From contig NZ_JAOCKJ010000005.1 of the NCBI RefSeq assembly GCF_029844725.1, forward strand, positions 1 to 64,000: 64,000 nucleotides of DNA, written 5' to 3'. Numbering within the stretch: position 1 is the stretch's first letter; each line of letters starts with the position of its first letter. A program made the translations under genes and the position numbers. This stretch comes from Pantoea sp. GD03673 (GTDB lineage Bacteria; Pseudomonadota; Gammaproteobacteria; Enterobacterales; Enterobacteriaceae). Below are positions 11,079 through 20,557 of the stretch, in pieces. A model generated the notes under the pieces. That model ran no database searches and was not told the origin of the DNA. It saw nothing but the letters and a program-made list of their open reading frames with translations.

Positions 11079-13169
11079 TTAGTTGAAGCGCGCGTCGCGA
11101 TCGGACGTCAGATCATACAACTGGTACTTACGACCCAGCATCTGACCGCCATCACGCGTCAGCGGCACCCAGTTGACCTGCGCACGACCGCGCGTTGGCG
11201 TCACGGTGAACAGATCCATCGGCACGGAGATATAGAAGCCTTTGGTGAAGTCGCCTTCGCCATACTCTTCAGACGAGACGTTGGTTTTGGTGGCATACAC
11301 ACCGACCATCACGCCGCTGTCGAAGCGCTTAGAGACATCAACGGTCACGCCTTTATCTTTCGCCAGATACTGACCGACGCTGGTTTTCACCAGCACATCC
11401 TGCATAAACCACGGACGCCAGTAGCCTGTCAGGTTGCCGGTTGCCGCTTTATAGCGGTTAAACTGCATCATGTTGTCCCAGTCACGCTGACGGACATAGT
11501 TGGCATCGACGCCCACCGCCCAGTTCGCATCGACCGGACGATAGAGCAGCTCGCCGCCCACGCCGCCGTACATCGTCTCCAGATAGCCGCCGTAGACCTG
11601 ACCATAGAAGCCGTTTCCGAGGTGGCCCATATAGTTTGCCTGCAGATCGTTAACGTAAACGTTGTTCTCAACGTAGTCGCGGATATGGGTACGCACACGC
11701 GGCAGCGTAGAGTCAGCCGGTGCGCCGTTGTAGTTGAACTTGTCGTAGTTGTTGGCGAGGTTACCAAACAGACTGCCGCCCACCAGCAGGTGATCCGTCA
11801 GCCAGTAATCAGCATTCGCCATGACGCCAATCTGATACATGTAGAAGCTTTCCGGGCCGCCTACCGACTGATTCAGCACGGGTGACAGGCTGTAGTTCAG
11901 ACGATCCTGACGGATAAACATACCCTGCTCAGTGCTACCCGGGTCGACCGGTTCTTTGCGGCTCTGTTGCAGCGGCTGCTCATGGCCCAGCGGATAACCT
12001 TCCAGATTGTTACGCAGACTGGCGACCTGCGTCTCTGTGGTGACCTGAGGCATGTGGAAGCGTGACTCAGTGACGCTGATGGTGTCGATGCCATCCGGCA
12101 GGTGGTTCATGATGATGCGGTTCGCGCGATCCACCCCTTCACGGGTATCGCGGTACTTTGTCTGCTCGCCTGAAACATAGAGGGTGTGACCCTGAGTCTG
12201 AATACGCGGGCCATCAAGACCGGCGTTGTACTTCAGATCGGTCAGCTGAGTTCCCACGACCGTCGGCTCAAGCAGCTTAGGCTGCGGCTGCGGATTGTAG
12301 GCCGGTTTTTCGCTGTCGATGTGCGCCTGGCGCAAATCGTTGAAGTTGGTGCGGAGGGTGACACCAAACATAAAGGTATTGCCGCGTTCGTAGCTGGCGT
12401 TGATGTCAGCCCAGTCGGTCACACGGTAGATCGCCCCGACGTTAAGCTTGCTGCGCTGATCAAGGCGGCCAGCAAAGTCGTTCTGGTAGTTATTGCCCTC
12501 ATACTCCATTTTAAGGCGCAGCGGCTGCCAGGGTGTCTGATACTCCACGCCGCCAAAAAATGCTGTCGGGCCGTGGAACATCTGCGATCCATTGATGGAT
12601 CCCGCTTCGCCCACCTGCGGGCGCTGGCAATAGCTGTCACTGTAGGAGCAGAAAGGGTTCTTCACCGTGCCGCTGTTGCCGAGATAGCCCCAGCCAAGGC
12701 CCAGGGTAAAGTCGAACGGGCCCCAGGCTTTGGTCCCTACCACATATTCACTGTCGAACAGGCCGGTCCCCCCAAGATCGCGGGTTCCCACCGCCACTTC
12801 CGGCAGCCAGAAGCTTTCCTGCCACAGACGCAGCTTCAGGTCGAAGGCTTTATCTTTATAGCTCTGTGTGCCGCTGAATTCTGACACCGCACTGTACTGC
12901 CGGGTCCGTACGTCGGTATAACGCACGGTGGTCTCCAGCCAGGGAAAGAGCTGCAGTGACGCGGAATAGTAGCGGTACTGATCGTTGTCACGCGCATTGA
13001 GGCTGAACTCGCCTTCTTTGGCCATGCGTGCCGTCGGCACCTGCATCAGGCCCACGCCACCGAAATCAGATTGGGACGGGCCCACCGGCGCGGGGAAGGT
13101 GTCAGCCTGCGTCTGACAGGCTGCCGCCACGGAAACAGCCAGCAGGCTGAAGAGATAACGTTTTTTCAT
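11079..13169 (-). CDS. yjbH: YjbH family outer-membrane polysaccharide protein
   Basis: YjbH is the large outer-membrane beta-barrel protein of the yjbEFGH exopolysaccharide locus and a relative of GfcD/WbfB of group 4 capsule systems. The product has 696 residues and matches E. coli YjbH (about 698) from the signal sequence (1-22) through [13 protein letters not shown] to the C terminus. The leader ends [10 protein letters not shown], so lipidation at Cys18 is possible but its lipobox is weak. It is the last gene of yjbEFGH and overlaps yjbG by one base. Its exact biochemical role in export is not settled in any species. Confidence 0.93.
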   Translation of the reverse strand: MKKRYLFSLLAVSVAAACQTQADTFPAPVGPSQSDFGGVGLMQVPTARMAKEGEFSLNARDNDQYRYYSASLQLFPWLETTVRYTDVRTRQYSAVSEFSGTQSYKDKAFDLKLRLWQESFWLPEVAVGTRDLGGTGLFDSEYVVGTKAWGPFDFTLGLGWGYLGNSGTVKNPFCSYSDSYCQRPQVGEAGSINGSQMFHGPTAFFGGVEYQTPWQPLRLKMEYEGNNYQNDFAGRLDQRSKLNVGAIYRVTDWADINASYERGNTFMFGVTLRTNFNDLRQAHIDSEKPAYNPQPQPKLLEPTVVGTQLTDLKYNAGLDGPRIQTQGHTLYVSGEQTKYRDTREGVDRANRIIMNHLPDGIDTISVTESRFHMPQVTTETQVASLRNNLEGYPLGHEQPLQQSRKEPVDPGSTEQGMFIRQDRLNYSLSPVLNQSVGGPESFYMYQIGVMANADYWLTDHLLVGGSLFGNLANNYDKFNYNGAPADSTLPRVRTHIRDYVENNVYVNDLQANYMGHLGNGFYGQVYGGYLETMYGGVGGELLYRPVDANWAVGVDANYVRQRDWDNMMQFNRYKAATGNLTGYWRPWFMQDVLVKTSVGQYLAKDKGVTVDVSKRFDSGVMVGVYATKTNVSSEEYGEGDFTKGFYISVPMDLFTVTPTRGRAQVNWVPLTRDGGQMLGRKYQLYDLTSDRDARFN

Positions 13170-13912
13170 CAGTCTGGTATCCGGTGAGTCAGTACGGAAA
13201 GGATGCGATCATTGAGGTCTTCATAGCTGCCTGGCAGGCTCCACGACGAAAAGCCGAGCCAGATAATGCTGCCTGGTTCCACTTCCGCGTGGCGATGATT
13301 CCAGTAAGCCACCGGCACCTGCTGTGTGGTGCCCGAAGGCGCAATCACCGTGACAAAATTGCGTTCCGCCCCGGAGAGGGACGGGTGACCATCCAGATAG
13401 TCGCGTACTGATTTACCCGGCTGCCAGCTCACTTTGCCTGCGCCGCTCAATGCGCCGAGCAGCAGCACGGAATCGGATGGCGTCTGCAGCCAGAGGTCAT
13501 AGCTGCCTTCCAGCCGGCGGTTGTCTGCCGGATGCAGACGGACCCAGTCCGGGTCGAGCGGCGTGAACTGACGACCAGCCACTTTAATGGCGCTGAGCTG
13601 GCGGATGACCTCATCAATCGCCTCGGCCCGATCGCCGCTGCTGTCGGCACGCCAGGCACGTAACGCGCCCAGCGTCTGCTGATATTGCTGCTCTGCCACT
13701 GCGCTGGCACCGCGCTCGGCAATAACGGTACGGCGCCAGTCAGTGCTGGCCTGCAGCGCAGGCAGGGTCACCAGCTGTGACAGATCCGCGACCTGGCTGA
13801 GTTCAGCCTGACCGCCGTTGTGCGATGCATGGACGATAACCTGCGCAGTCGCCTGCGCCCCTGCGGCGCTGAACAGGCTCAGCCCGGCCAGCAAAAAAGT
13901 GATTTTTTTCAT
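13169..13912 (-). CDS. yjbG: YjbG, GfcC-like capsule/exopolysaccharide protein
   Basis: YjbG is a periplasmic protein of the GfcC family thought to assist exopolysaccharide secretion. The product has 247 residues, with a cleavable signal peptide ([21 protein letters not shown], about 1-20) and two ubiquitin-like domains expected from the GfcC structure. It overlaps yjbF by four bases (ATGA) and yjbH by one, so the three genes are translationally coupled. Confidence 0.92.
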   Translation of the reverse strand: MKKITFLLAGLSLFSAAGAQATAQVIVHASHNGGQAELSQVADLSQLVTLPALQASTDWRRTVIAERGASAVAEQQYQQTLGALRAWRADSSGDRAEAIDEVIRQLSAIKVAGRQFTPLDPDWVRLHPADNRRLEGSYDLWLQTPSDSVLLLGALSGAGKVSWQPGKSVRDYLDGHPSLSGAERNFVTVIAPSGTTQQVPVAYWNHRHAEVEPGSIIWLGFSSWSLPGSYEDLNDRILSVLTHRIPD

Positions 13913-14556
13913 GATTTCGCCGGCTTCAGAATAGTGGTTTCAACAGGGAAGGCATCGGCCGCCAGCATCTGATGGGCCTGCACCACATCGCCGCTGCTGT
14001 TGTCGATCCAGAAGGTGTTTTCCCACGAGCGGTTACTGCTGTCGATGCTGACCTGCTCATGCCAGACGCGGCACGGAATGCGGTTGCCCGCCACTGTCAG
14101 CACGTCATCGGTGCCGCGCTGGAAGGTTGAACGCTCGGTCGCGCCACGAACCTTGCCCTGTTCGGTCCACTGCACGATGCGGGTCCAGCCTGCGCCGTTG
14201 CTGATATGCAGGCTGTTAGCAAGCGGATCCTGTTGCAGATTGCTGACGCTCAGCAGGTTATCCGGTAAGCCCAGGGTCTTAACCAGGCGGCCATGCTGGG
14301 TCACCAGCATCGCCTGATCCTGAGTCACCCATTTCTGCTGCCCGTTCTCGTTGTAACCCAGCACCACAAAAATGCGCGGGCCTTCATTCAGACGAGCATA
14401 GAGACTGGCATAGGGAAGATTGTTGACCTGTTGATCGGTGACGGTTACGTCATCAGGACCGTTAACCGCGAGCAGCAGAGTCTGTTCAAGACCTTTTTGC
14501 GTTTGTGTACAGGCCTGCAATAGCAGGCAAGCGAGCAGCAGAGGAAGTCGGCGCAC
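13909..14556 (-). CDS. yjbF: YjbF family group 4 capsule lipoprotein
   Basis: YjbF is an outer-membrane lipoprotein of the GfcB family. From GTG 14556 it has 215 residues (212 in E. coli), with a signal sequence ending LLLQACTQT in which the lipobox cysteine is lipidated. The longer reading from 14598 would begin inside the terminator stem at 14591-14614; GTG 14556 is preceded by AGGGA at good spacing, and this decides the start. It is coupled to yjbG by an ATGA overlap. Its own mRNA must read through the yjbE terminator or use an unseen promoter. Confidence 0.9.
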   Translation of the reverse strand: MRRLPLLLACLLLQACTQTQKGLEQTLLLAVNGPDDVTVTDQQVNNLPYASLYARLNEGPRIFVVLGYNENGQQKWVTQDQAMLVTQHGRLVKTLGLPDNLLSVSNLQQDPLANSLHISNGAGWTRIVQWTEQGKVRGATERSTFQRGTDDVLTVAGNRIPCRVWHEQVSIDSSNRSWENTFWIDNSSGDVVQAHQMLAADAFPVETTILKPAKS

Positions 14557-14584
14557 TGTGTGTCCCTGATAAGTCATGCCAAAG

Positions 14585-14614
14585 TAAAAAATAACCACAC
14601 AGGCGTGTGGTTAT
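14585..14614 (-). terminator. Terminator/attenuator between yjbE and yjbF
   Basis: A perfect 10-bp stem, ATAACCACAC with GTGTGGTTAT (loop of four), is followed on the minus strand by six T residues. It lies between the yjbE stop and the yjbF GTG start, so most transcripts from the yjbE promoter should end here and only a fraction reach yjbFGH. Confidence 0.85.
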
Positions 14615-14753
14615 GTTTAAAAGTGCTCTGCCCGTCACGGCTGGCTGCTGAGAGACAGGTTACGCGGCGTAGCGTCTCCACTTACCGAAGTCAGTGGTTC
14701 AGCCTCGACCCGTTTGCTGTAAATCAGCTATTCAGCCGGGAGTCAGGCATCCA

Positions 14754-15011
14754 TCAACGAGTGGTGCTTGTTGTGGTCGTGGTTGTTGTACCGGTATTTG
14801 CACCGTCACCACCGCCAGAAGCGGCAATGCCGAGCCCGACCAGCGCGCCAAGTGCGCCAATACCCACAGCAGTGGACGTGCCAGCAGAGATTGCTCCCGC
14901 CTGCGCGCCAGCTGCCGTACCTGCTTCACCTGCTTCCTGCGGCGCAGCAAATGCGCTGGAAGAAGCGGCAACGAGGATCAGGGCTGCACCGGCAACCATA
15001 GTTTTTTTCAT
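14754..15011 (-). CDS. yjbE: YjbE, small secreted exopolysaccharide-locus protein
   Basis: This 85-residue protein matches E. coli YjbE (80 residues): a signal peptide MKKTMVAGAALILVAASSSAFA, an Ala/Gly/Ser-rich hydrophobic body and a C-terminal run of threonines (about 74-84). An upstream in-frame ATG at 15119 gives a 36-residue extension with no family support, while ATG 15011 follows CAGGAAAC. It heads the yjbEFGH operon, which in E. coli is induced by the Rcs envelope phosphorelay. A terminator directly after it suggests that yjbE is made in excess over yjbFGH. Confidence 0.88.
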   Translation of the reverse strand: MKKTMVAGAALILVAASSSAFAAPQEAGEAGTAAGAQAGAISAGTSTAVGIGALGALVGLGIAASGGGDGANTGTTTTTTTSTTR

Positions 15012-15117
15012 AACAACGTTTCCTGCATTGAGTGAATGAAGGATCTCTGACCGGCGACAAGGGTTAAACAGACAGGCTGCAACCAGAGCGACGGGCAGTC
15101 CCATTGCGGGCGCGTTC

Positions 15118-15146
15118 ATTATAGGGCAACAAAATATCAGAGTTCA
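15118..15146 (-). promoter_or_regulatory. Probable yjbE promoter
   Basis: On the minus strand a perfect -10 TATAAT lies at 15118-15123, with a poor -35 TGAACT 17 bases upstream (15141-15146). The weak -35 suggests activator dependence. The leader would be about 100 bases. Confidence 0.5.
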
Positions 15147-15314
15147 GTGCCATAAAAACCAGGGCAAATAGCGGGGTGATTGTGTGATTTAATCAGCTTA
15201 ATTGGGGTTAACTGCTTTTTATATCTGAATTTTTCCGTTTGATGCCCTATATATCGCTGCGCTTAAGGGTAATGCAAAGCGGAATGTTCTTTTTTATTTA
15301 TATCTGGTACGGAA

Positions 15315-15328
15315 TGGGAATAATCAGA
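15315..15328 (-). promoter_or_regulatory. Weak RcsAB-box-like sequence upstream of yjbE
   Basis: The minus-strand 14-mer TCTGATTATTCCCA matches TAAGAATATTCCTA at 10 of 14 bases. It lies about 190 bp upstream of the proposed -10, which is far. It overlaps the first copy of a 16-bp direct repeat. Confidence 0.3.
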
Positions 15329-15459
15329 ATTTACTCAGGCGGGCTGAAATTAAATATGGCTATAAATCAACGGCTAATCCTGTTGCACGGCTGTTTTCAG
15401 ATCCATTTTTTACTGGACACCACTGCGTTCTCTCTCCTGATGTTCAGAATTAACTCAGG
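15324..15459. repeat. Two direct 16-bp repeats in the yjbE-pgi gap
   Basis: TCAGAATTTACTCAGG (15324-15339) and TCAGAATTAACTCAGG (15444-15459) differ at one base and start 120 bp apart, about 12 helical turns minus a fraction. They sit in the otherwise empty 566-base gap between yjbE and pgi, upstream of yjbE. An 83-codon open frame covers the stretch but has no protein-like features. The repeats could be operator sites. Confidence 0.55.
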
Positions 15460-15533
15460 GTATTTTAAGACTTTTCCCGCGTCTGAGTGAACGACAGAAT
15501 CGATAATCAGGCCAGCCAGGTATAAAAAGTGAC

Positions 15534-15560
15534 AAAAAAAGGGCGGCAAAGTTGCCGCCC
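15534..15560 (-). terminator. Intrinsic terminator of pgi
   Basis: The 9-bp stem GGGCGGCAA/TTGCCGCCC (15541-15549 with 15552-15560) is followed on the minus strand by seven T residues, 18 bases after the pgi stop. Confidence 0.9.
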
Positions 15561-15577
15561 GATGAAATTGACGCCGA

Positions 15578-17224
15578 TTAACGCCAGGATTTATAGCGGT
15601 TAATTAAGGCATTAGTGGAACTATCATGAGAGGTAATTTCGTCCTCATTTTCCAGTTCCGGCAGAATACGGTTCGCCAGCTGCTTACCTAATTCCACACC
15701 CCACTGATCGAAGGTGAAGATATTCAGGATGGCACCCTGCGTGAAGATTTTGTGCTCGTAAAGGGCAATCAGCGCACCCAGGCTGTAGGGTGTGATCTCG
15801 CGCAGAAGAATGGAGTTCGTCGGGCGGTTACCTTCAAACACCTTGAACGGCACGATGTGGGCCACAGATTCGGCAGATTTACCGGCATCGGTAAACTCTT
15901 TCTCCACGACGTCGCGTGACTTACCAAACGCCAGCGCTTCGGTCTGCGCAAAGAAGTTAGAGAGCAGCTTCGGATGGTGATCCGCCAGCGCATTATGGGT
16001 TACGGCTGGCGCAATAAAGTCACACGGAACCAGTTTTGTACCCTGGTGGATCAGCTGATAAAACGCGTGCTGACCGTTAGTGCCGGGCTCGCCCCAGATG
16101 ATCGGGCCAGTCTGGTAGTCTACCGGGTGACCGTCGCGATCCACATACTTGCCGTTTGACTCCATATTTCCCTGCTGGAAATAGGCGGCAAAGCGGTGCA
16201 TGTACTGGTCGTAAGGCAGAATGGCTTCGGTTTCAGCACCAAAGAAGTTGTTGTACCAGATGCCAATCAGTGCCAGCAGCACCGGCAGGTTCTGCTCCGC
16301 AGGGGTGGAAGCGAAGTGCTGGTCCATAGCATGTGCGCCGCTCAGCAGCTGCTCAAAATTATCAAAGCCAATCGACAGAATGATCGACAGGCCAATCGCT
16401 GACCAGAGTGAATAGCGACCGCCTACCCAGTCCCAGAATTCAAACATATTGTTGGTGTCGATACCGAATTCGCCCACCGCTTTGGCATTGGTCGACAGCG
16501 CAGCAAAGTGTTTCGCCACATGCTGCTGATCGCCTGCGGTTTTCAGGAACCAGTCACGCGCGCTGTGGGCGTTGGTCATGGTTTCCTGAGTGGTGAAGGT
16601 TTTCGATGCGACCAGGAACAGCGTGGTTTCCGGGCTGAGATCTTTCAGCGTTTCGGCGATGTGGGTGCCGTCAACGTTGGAGACAAAATGCATATTCAGA
16701 TGGTTTTTGTACGGGCGCAGCGCTTCAGTCACCATAAACGGACCGAGGTCGGAGCCGCCGATACCGATGTTGACCACGTCGGTGATCGTTTTACCGGTAT
16801 AGCCTTTCCATTCGCCGCTAATGATGCGTTCGGAGAAGCCTTTCATCTTGTCCAGCACCGCGTTGACCTCTGGCATTACATCTTTTCCATCCACCAGAAT
16901 TGGCGTGTTACTCCGGTTACGCAGTGCGACGTGCAGCACCGCACGCTCTTCTGTGCGGTTAATCTTCTCGCCCGAGAACATGGACTTAATGGCACCGGCG
17001 AGATCGGTCTCTTTGGCCAGCGCCTGTAACTTATCAAGGGTTTCCTGGGTGATGCGGTTTTTGGAGAAATCCACCAGCATCTGATCATCAAAGGTGGCAG
17101 AGAATTTGGCAAAACGATCGGCATCCTGGGCGAACAGATCGGCGATTTCGACCGATTTCATCTGCTCAAAATGCTGTTGCAGCGCTTTCCAGGCTGCGGT
17201 TTGTGTCGGATTGATATTTTTCAT
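15578..17224 (-). CDS. pgi: Glucose-6-phosphate isomerase
   Basis: Pgi interconverts glucose-6-phosphate and fructose-6-phosphate in glycolysis and gluconeogenesis. From ATG 17224 the product is 548 residues (549 in E. coli) and begins [15 protein letters not shown]; an ATG at 17257 would add 11 unmatched residues. SIS-type sugar-phosphate binding segments are intact ([32 protein letters not shown] with the catalytic glutamate region, and YEHKIFTQG with the conserved lysine). It is transcribed away from lysC and ends at a strong terminator. Confidence 0.97.
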   Translation of the reverse strand: MKNINPTQTAAWKALQQHFEQMKSVEIADLFAQDADRFAKFSATFDDQMLVDFSKNRITQETLDKLQALAKETDLAGAIKSMFSGEKINRTEERAVLHVALRNRSNTPILVDGKDVMPEVNAVLDKMKGFSERIISGEWKGYTGKTITDVVNIGIGGSDLGPFMVTEALRPYKNHLNMHFVSNVDGTHIAETLKDLSPETTLFLVASKTFTTQETMTNAHSARDWFLKTAGDQQHVAKHFAALSTNAKAVGEFGIDTNNMFEFWDWVGGRYSLWSAIGLSIILSIGFDNFEQLLSGAHAMDQHFASTPAEQNLPVLLALIGIWYNNFFGAETEAILPYDQYMHRFAAYFQQGNMESNGKYVDRDGHPVDYQTGPIIWGEPGTNGQHAFYQLIHQGTKLVPCDFIAPAVTHNALADHHPKLLSNFFAQTEALAFGKSRDVVEKEFTDAGKSAESVAHIVPFKVFEGNRPTNSILLREITPYSLGALIALYEHKIFTQGAILNIFTFDQWGVELGKQLANRILPELENEDEITSHDSSTNALINRYKSWR

Positions 17225-17560
17225 GGCAACACTCTTGTTGATATTAAGAACCGTCATTCCATCGGAGGCACATCATGCCCATTTAGCGTTTCAGTATGAC
17301 CACAGTTCTGACTGAAAGGAAAAATTTTGTCAGCGCGCGCCGCACAGGCGCGCTGAACGCTGCGGTTGATCGCCAGCATTGACTGGTGCGAACAGCCTGC
17401 GGGTCACAGAAGTCTCACGGGCCAAAGTGTGACGCGAAAATCTGCGCAAAACGTTGTGCCGTATCAGGGATTGCTGCAAGGGCTGAACCCATTAAGCACT
17501 GTAGCTGCTGTGGCGCAGGGCAATTTGTTTTCTGATGCGGCTTCCAGGCCATCGCTGACG
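17225..17560. other. pgi-lysC upstream gap, pgi leader side
   Basis: This gene-free stretch must hold the pgi promoter. A GC-rich hairpin with a 9-bp stem (TCAGCGCGC/GCGCGCTGA, 17330-17338 with 17348-17356) lies about 105 bases upstream of pgi; on the minus strand it is followed after five bases by ATTTTT, so it could be a weak leader terminator. Nothing else is recognised. Confidence 0.4.
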
Positions 17561-17589
17561 TTGACAGCAGGTCCAGAAAAGGCTAGATC
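17561..17589 (+). promoter_or_regulatory. lysC promoter
   Basis: A perfect -35 TTGACA (17561-17566), a 17-base spacer and a weak -10 TAGATC (17584-17589) lie just before the lysine aptamer. Transcription would begin near 17596, so the aptamer is at the very 5' end of a leader of about 325 bases. Confidence 0.7.
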
Positions 17590-17599
17590 TATGCGCCTA

Positions 17600-17812
17600 C
17601 TTGCGCACCTGTGTGCAAGCCAGAAGAGGCGCGTCGCCCAGGCAGTGTGTTGGAGGAACCGTATCCGGTGAAAACACATGATGGGGAGCGACGCCGAGGT
17701 GGGTCAGCACGCGGTGTGTTGCCTGTCGGCTACAGGGGCTGAATCCTCTGGGTTGTCACCAGAAACGTCTGCAGTCGACGTTTCGCAAGGTGGGGCGCTT
17801 CTGGGTGACTCG
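17600..17812 (+). ncRNA. Lysine riboswitch (L-box) in the lysC leader
   Basis: The leader shows the conserved L-box order: CCAGAAGAGGCGCG at the 5' side of P1/P2, GGAGGAACCG, GGGGAGCGACGCCGAGG, GGCTACAGGGGCTGAATC, GTTGTCACCAGAAACG and the closing CGCTTCTGGGTGA. P1 pairs 17620-17626 with 17798-17804. It closely parallels the E. coli lysC leader as recalled. Lysine binding should lower lysC expression, in E. coli mainly at translation and RNA decay. No intrinsic terminator is evident between the aptamer and the lysC start (17813-17921), which fits that mode. Confidence 0.93.
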
Positions 17813-17921
17813 TCTATCCGATCTGGTCTGCCCGTTTCTGCTCTTTCCTTGTGCCTGGCTGAAAGAATGTTTCTCGACCCTTTCTGCGGCGAGAACAAGA
17901 TAACCTGACACGAGGTTCTAC

Positions 17922-19274
17922 ATGTCTCAAACTCTGATAGTGGCAAAATTCGGCGGCACCAGCGTAGCCGATTTTGAAGCGATGAACCGCAGCGCCGATG
18001 TGGTGTTGCAGGACGCCAGCACGCGTCTGGTTGTGCTCTCTGCTTCGGCAGGCATTACTAATCTGCTGGTTGCGCTGGCGGAAGGCCAGCAGGCGACTCA
18101 ACGCGCTGCTCTGCTTGACGATATCCGCCGTATCCAGTACGCCATTGTCGATCGCCTGCAGCGGCCGGACGTGATCCGCGATGAAATCGATCGCATGATC
18201 GACAATATCAGCATGCTCTCAGAAGCAGCTTCACTGGCCACCTCGAATGCCCTGACCGATGAACTGGTCAGCCACGGCGAGCTGATGTCATCACTGCTGT
18301 TTGTTGAAATTCTGCGTGAGCGTCAGGTGAATGCGGAGTGGTTCGATGTCCGCAAAGTGATGCGCACCGACGATCATTTTGGCCGTGCCGTCCCGGATGT
18401 GCAGGTACTGGCAGAGCAGGCGACAGCGCAGTTACAGCCGCGCATCGCGCAGGCGCTGGTGGTTACGCAGGGCTTCATCGGCAGTGAAAGCGAAGGGCGT
18501 ACCACCACCTTAGGTCGTGGCGGCAGTGATTACACCGCCGCGCTGCTGGGCGAAGCGCTGAACGCGGCACGCGTGGATATCTGGACGGATGTGCCGGGTA
18601 TCTATACAACCGATCCACGTGTGGTGCCGACGGCAAAGCGTATTGACGAAATTACCTTTGAAGAAGCCGCTGAAATGGCGACCTTCGGCGCGAAAGTGCT
18701 GCATCCGGCGACGCTGCTGCCCGCCGTACGCCGCGGTATTCCGGTCTTCGTCGGTTCCAGCAAGGATCCGGCCGCAGGCGGCACCCGCGTCTGCAACGAA
18801 ACCCGGAACCCGCCGCTGTTCCGGGCGCTGGCGCTGCGCCGTAAGCAGACACTGCTAACGCTGCACAGCCTTAACATGCTGCATACGTTTGGCTTCCTCG
18901 CCGAGCTGTTCAACATTCTGGCGCGTCATAACGTCTCCGTTGACCTGATTACCACCTCTGAAGTGAGCGTGGCGCTGACACTGGATACCACCGGTTCAAC
19001 CTCAACCAGCGCCAGTCTGCTGACGCAGGCTTTGCTGACTGAACTCTCGTCGCTGTGCCGGGTGGAAGTGGAGGAAGATCTGGCGCTGGTGGCGATTATC
19101 GGCAATGAGCTGTCAAAAGCCTGCGGTGTTGGCAAAGAGGTGTTTGGTGTGCTCGACCCGTTCAACCTGCGGATGATTTGCTATGGTGCCAGCAGTTACA
19201 ATCTCTGCTTCCTGGTGCCGGGCAACGATGCTGAGAGCGTAGTGCGCACGCTGCATCGCAATCTGTTCGAGTAA
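17922..19274 (+). CDS. lysC: Lysine-sensitive aspartokinase III
   Basis: LysC phosphorylates aspartate, the entry step to lysine, methionine and threonine. The product has 450 residues (449 in E. coli). The amino-acid kinase domain carries KFGGTSVADF near the N terminus and TTLGRGGSDYTAALL; tandem ACT domains follow from about residue 310 (SLNMLHTFGFLAELF, VDLITTSEVSVALTLD) and form the lysine allosteric site. The ribosome site is ACACGAGG. Expression is under a lysine riboswitch, so lysine acts both on the RNA and on the enzyme. Confidence 0.97.
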   Translation: MSQTLIVAKFGGTSVADFEAMNRSADVVLQDASTRLVVLSASAGITNLLVALAEGQQATQRAALLDDIRRIQYAIVDRLQRPDVIRDEIDRMIDNISMLSEAASLATSNALTDELVSHGELMSSLLFVEILRERQVNAEWFDVRKVMRTDDHFGRAVPDVQVLAEQATAQLQPRIAQALVVTQGFIGSESEGRTTTLGRGGSDYTAALLGEALNAARVDIWTDVPGIYTTDPRVVPTAKRIDEITFEEAAEMATFGAKVLHPATLLPAVRRGIPVFVGSSKDPAAGGTRVCNETRNPPLFRALALRRKQTLLTLHSLNMLHTFGFLAELFNILARHNVSVDLITTSEVSVALTLDTTGSTSTSASLLTQALLTELSSLCRVEVEEDLALVAIIGNELSKACGVGKEVFGVLDPFNLRMICYGASSYNLCFLVPGNDAESVVRTLHRNLFE

Positions 19275-19282
19275 CTGCCTCT

Positions 19283-19316
19283 GCTGTTCAGGCCGCCTCT
19301 GCGCGGCCTGAACAGC
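19283..19316 (+). terminator. Stable hairpin after lysC
   Basis: A 14-bp stem (GCTGTTCAGGCCGC with GCGGCCTGAACAGC) begins 8 bases after the lysC stop. It lacks a T-run, so it may stabilise the 3' end or need Rho rather than act as a simple intrinsic terminator. Confidence 0.6.
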
Positions 19317-19550
19317 GGTAAAACGGGTGGTTTGATCTACCGCAGTTTAGCGGGAAAAGCAGCGTAATTTCGCCATTAATCAGCCGATCTGCAGCAGTCG
19401 ATCCGCATTTTGCCGCCGTATCCCATCTTCGCCTTACGCCATGATAATGAAATGTTATGATCCTGAGCGCGTTACGGCAGTCGTTCCTGCCTGGCGTATC
19501 TCTATGGCAAATCTGCAAAAAACATAACATTCTTATAAGGAAGTCTGGCT

Positions 19551-20468
19551 ATGCTCGCCACGTTAACCCGCCTGTTCCCGCTATGGGCCGTGCTGCTGTC
19601 TGTTGCCGCGTATTACTCTCCGGGTACCTTTCTCGGCATCGGGCCGTGGGTCACGTATCTGCTGATGCTGATTATGTTCGGCATGGGTGTGACCCTGAAT
19701 ATCGACGATTTTAAACGGGTACTGACCCGGCCTGCACCGGTGATTGCCGGTACCTTTCTGCACTATCTGGTAATGCCGTTAGCCGCCTGGGGGCTGGCAA
19801 AACTGTTTCATATGCCGCCTGACCTGGCTGCCGGTATGATTCTGGTCGGCTCAGTTGCCAGCGGCACCGCCAGCAACGTCATGATCTATCTGGCGAAAGG
19901 GGATGTGGCGCTGTCGGTGACGATCTCGTCAGTCTCCGCGCTGGTGGGTGTATTCGCCACGCCGCTGTTAACCCGTTTTTACGTGGATACCCACATTCAG
20001 GTTGATGTGGTCGGTATGCTGCTGAGTATCGTGAAGATCGTGGTGATCCCCATCAGCCTCGGGTTGATCATTCACCACAGCATGAACAGTGTGGTTCGCC
20101 GGGTTGAACCCTGGCTGCCTGCATTTTCGATGGTCTGCATTCTGCTGATCATCAGCGCGGTGGTGGCGGGCAGTCAGGGCTTTATCGGATCGGTGGGCCT
20201 GATGGTGATCGCGGCGGTGATCCTGCATAACGCGATTGGCCTGCTTGGCGGCTACTGGGGCGGCAAGCTGTTTGGCTTCGATGAGTCAACCTGCCGCACG
20301 CTGGCGCTGGAAGTGGGCATGCAGAACTCCGGGCTGGCGGCAACGCTGGGCAAACTCTACTTCTCACCGCTGGCGGCATTGCCGGGCGCGCTGTTCTCGG
20401 TGTGGCACAACCTGTCAGGTTCACTGCTGGCGGGTTACTGGTCAGGGAAGCCGATTAAGAAGAAGTAA
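19551..20468 (+). CDS. panS: Bile acid:sodium symporter family transporter, PanS type
   Basis: This 305-residue inner-membrane protein belongs to the BASS family, with about ten hydrophobic segments and the core motifs [19 protein letters not shown] and [15 protein letters not shown], which form the crossed-helix sodium and substrate sites. The overall sequence resembles PanS of Salmonella, which imports ketopantoate and pantoate for CoA synthesis; the exact substrate here is inferred from that resemblance. The start has a good ribosome site (ATAAGGAAG). It is convergent with yjbB, with paired hairpins between them. Confidence 0.85.
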   Translation: MLATLTRLFPLWAVLLSVAAYYSPGTFLGIGPWVTYLLMLIMFGMGVTLNIDDFKRVLTRPAPVIAGTFLHYLVMPLAAWGLAKLFHMPPDLAAGMILVGSVASGTASNVMIYLAKGDVALSVTISSVSALVGVFATPLLTRFYVDTHIQVDVVGMLLSIVKIVVIPISLGLIIHHSMNSVVRRVEPWLPAFSMVCILLIISAVVAGSQGFIGSVGLMVIAAVILHNAIGLLGGYWGGKLFGFDESTCRTLALEVGMQNSGLAATLGKLYFSPLAALPGALFSVWHNLSGSLLAGYWSGKPIKKK

Positions 20469-20475
20469 TCCTGCA

Positions 20476-20543
20476 GGCGCATCATTGCGATGCGCCGCGT
20501 CTCAATGCTGTTGCGCTGGCTGATCGCAGTACCGGCGCAACAG
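20476..20543. terminator. Hairpins between convergent panS and yjbB
   Basis: Two stems fill the 89-base gap: GGCGCATC/GATGCGCC (20476-20483 with 20489-20496) and CTGTTGCGC/GCGCAACAG (20508-20516 with 20535-20543). Neither has a T-run. They probably protect or end both converging transcripts. Confidence 0.5.
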
Positions 20544-20557
20544 GCTATTCACACCTC

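Noticed and set aside
12186..12884. 232-codon open frame antisense to yjbH
   Set aside because: yjbH is a full-length conserved gene on the other strand; the antisense frame has no ribosome site or family features and is a codon-bias shadow.
15239..15490. 83-codon open frame between yjbE and pgi
   Set aside because: No recognisable family or ribosome site, low-complexity AT-rich codons, and it overlaps direct repeats that look regulatory.
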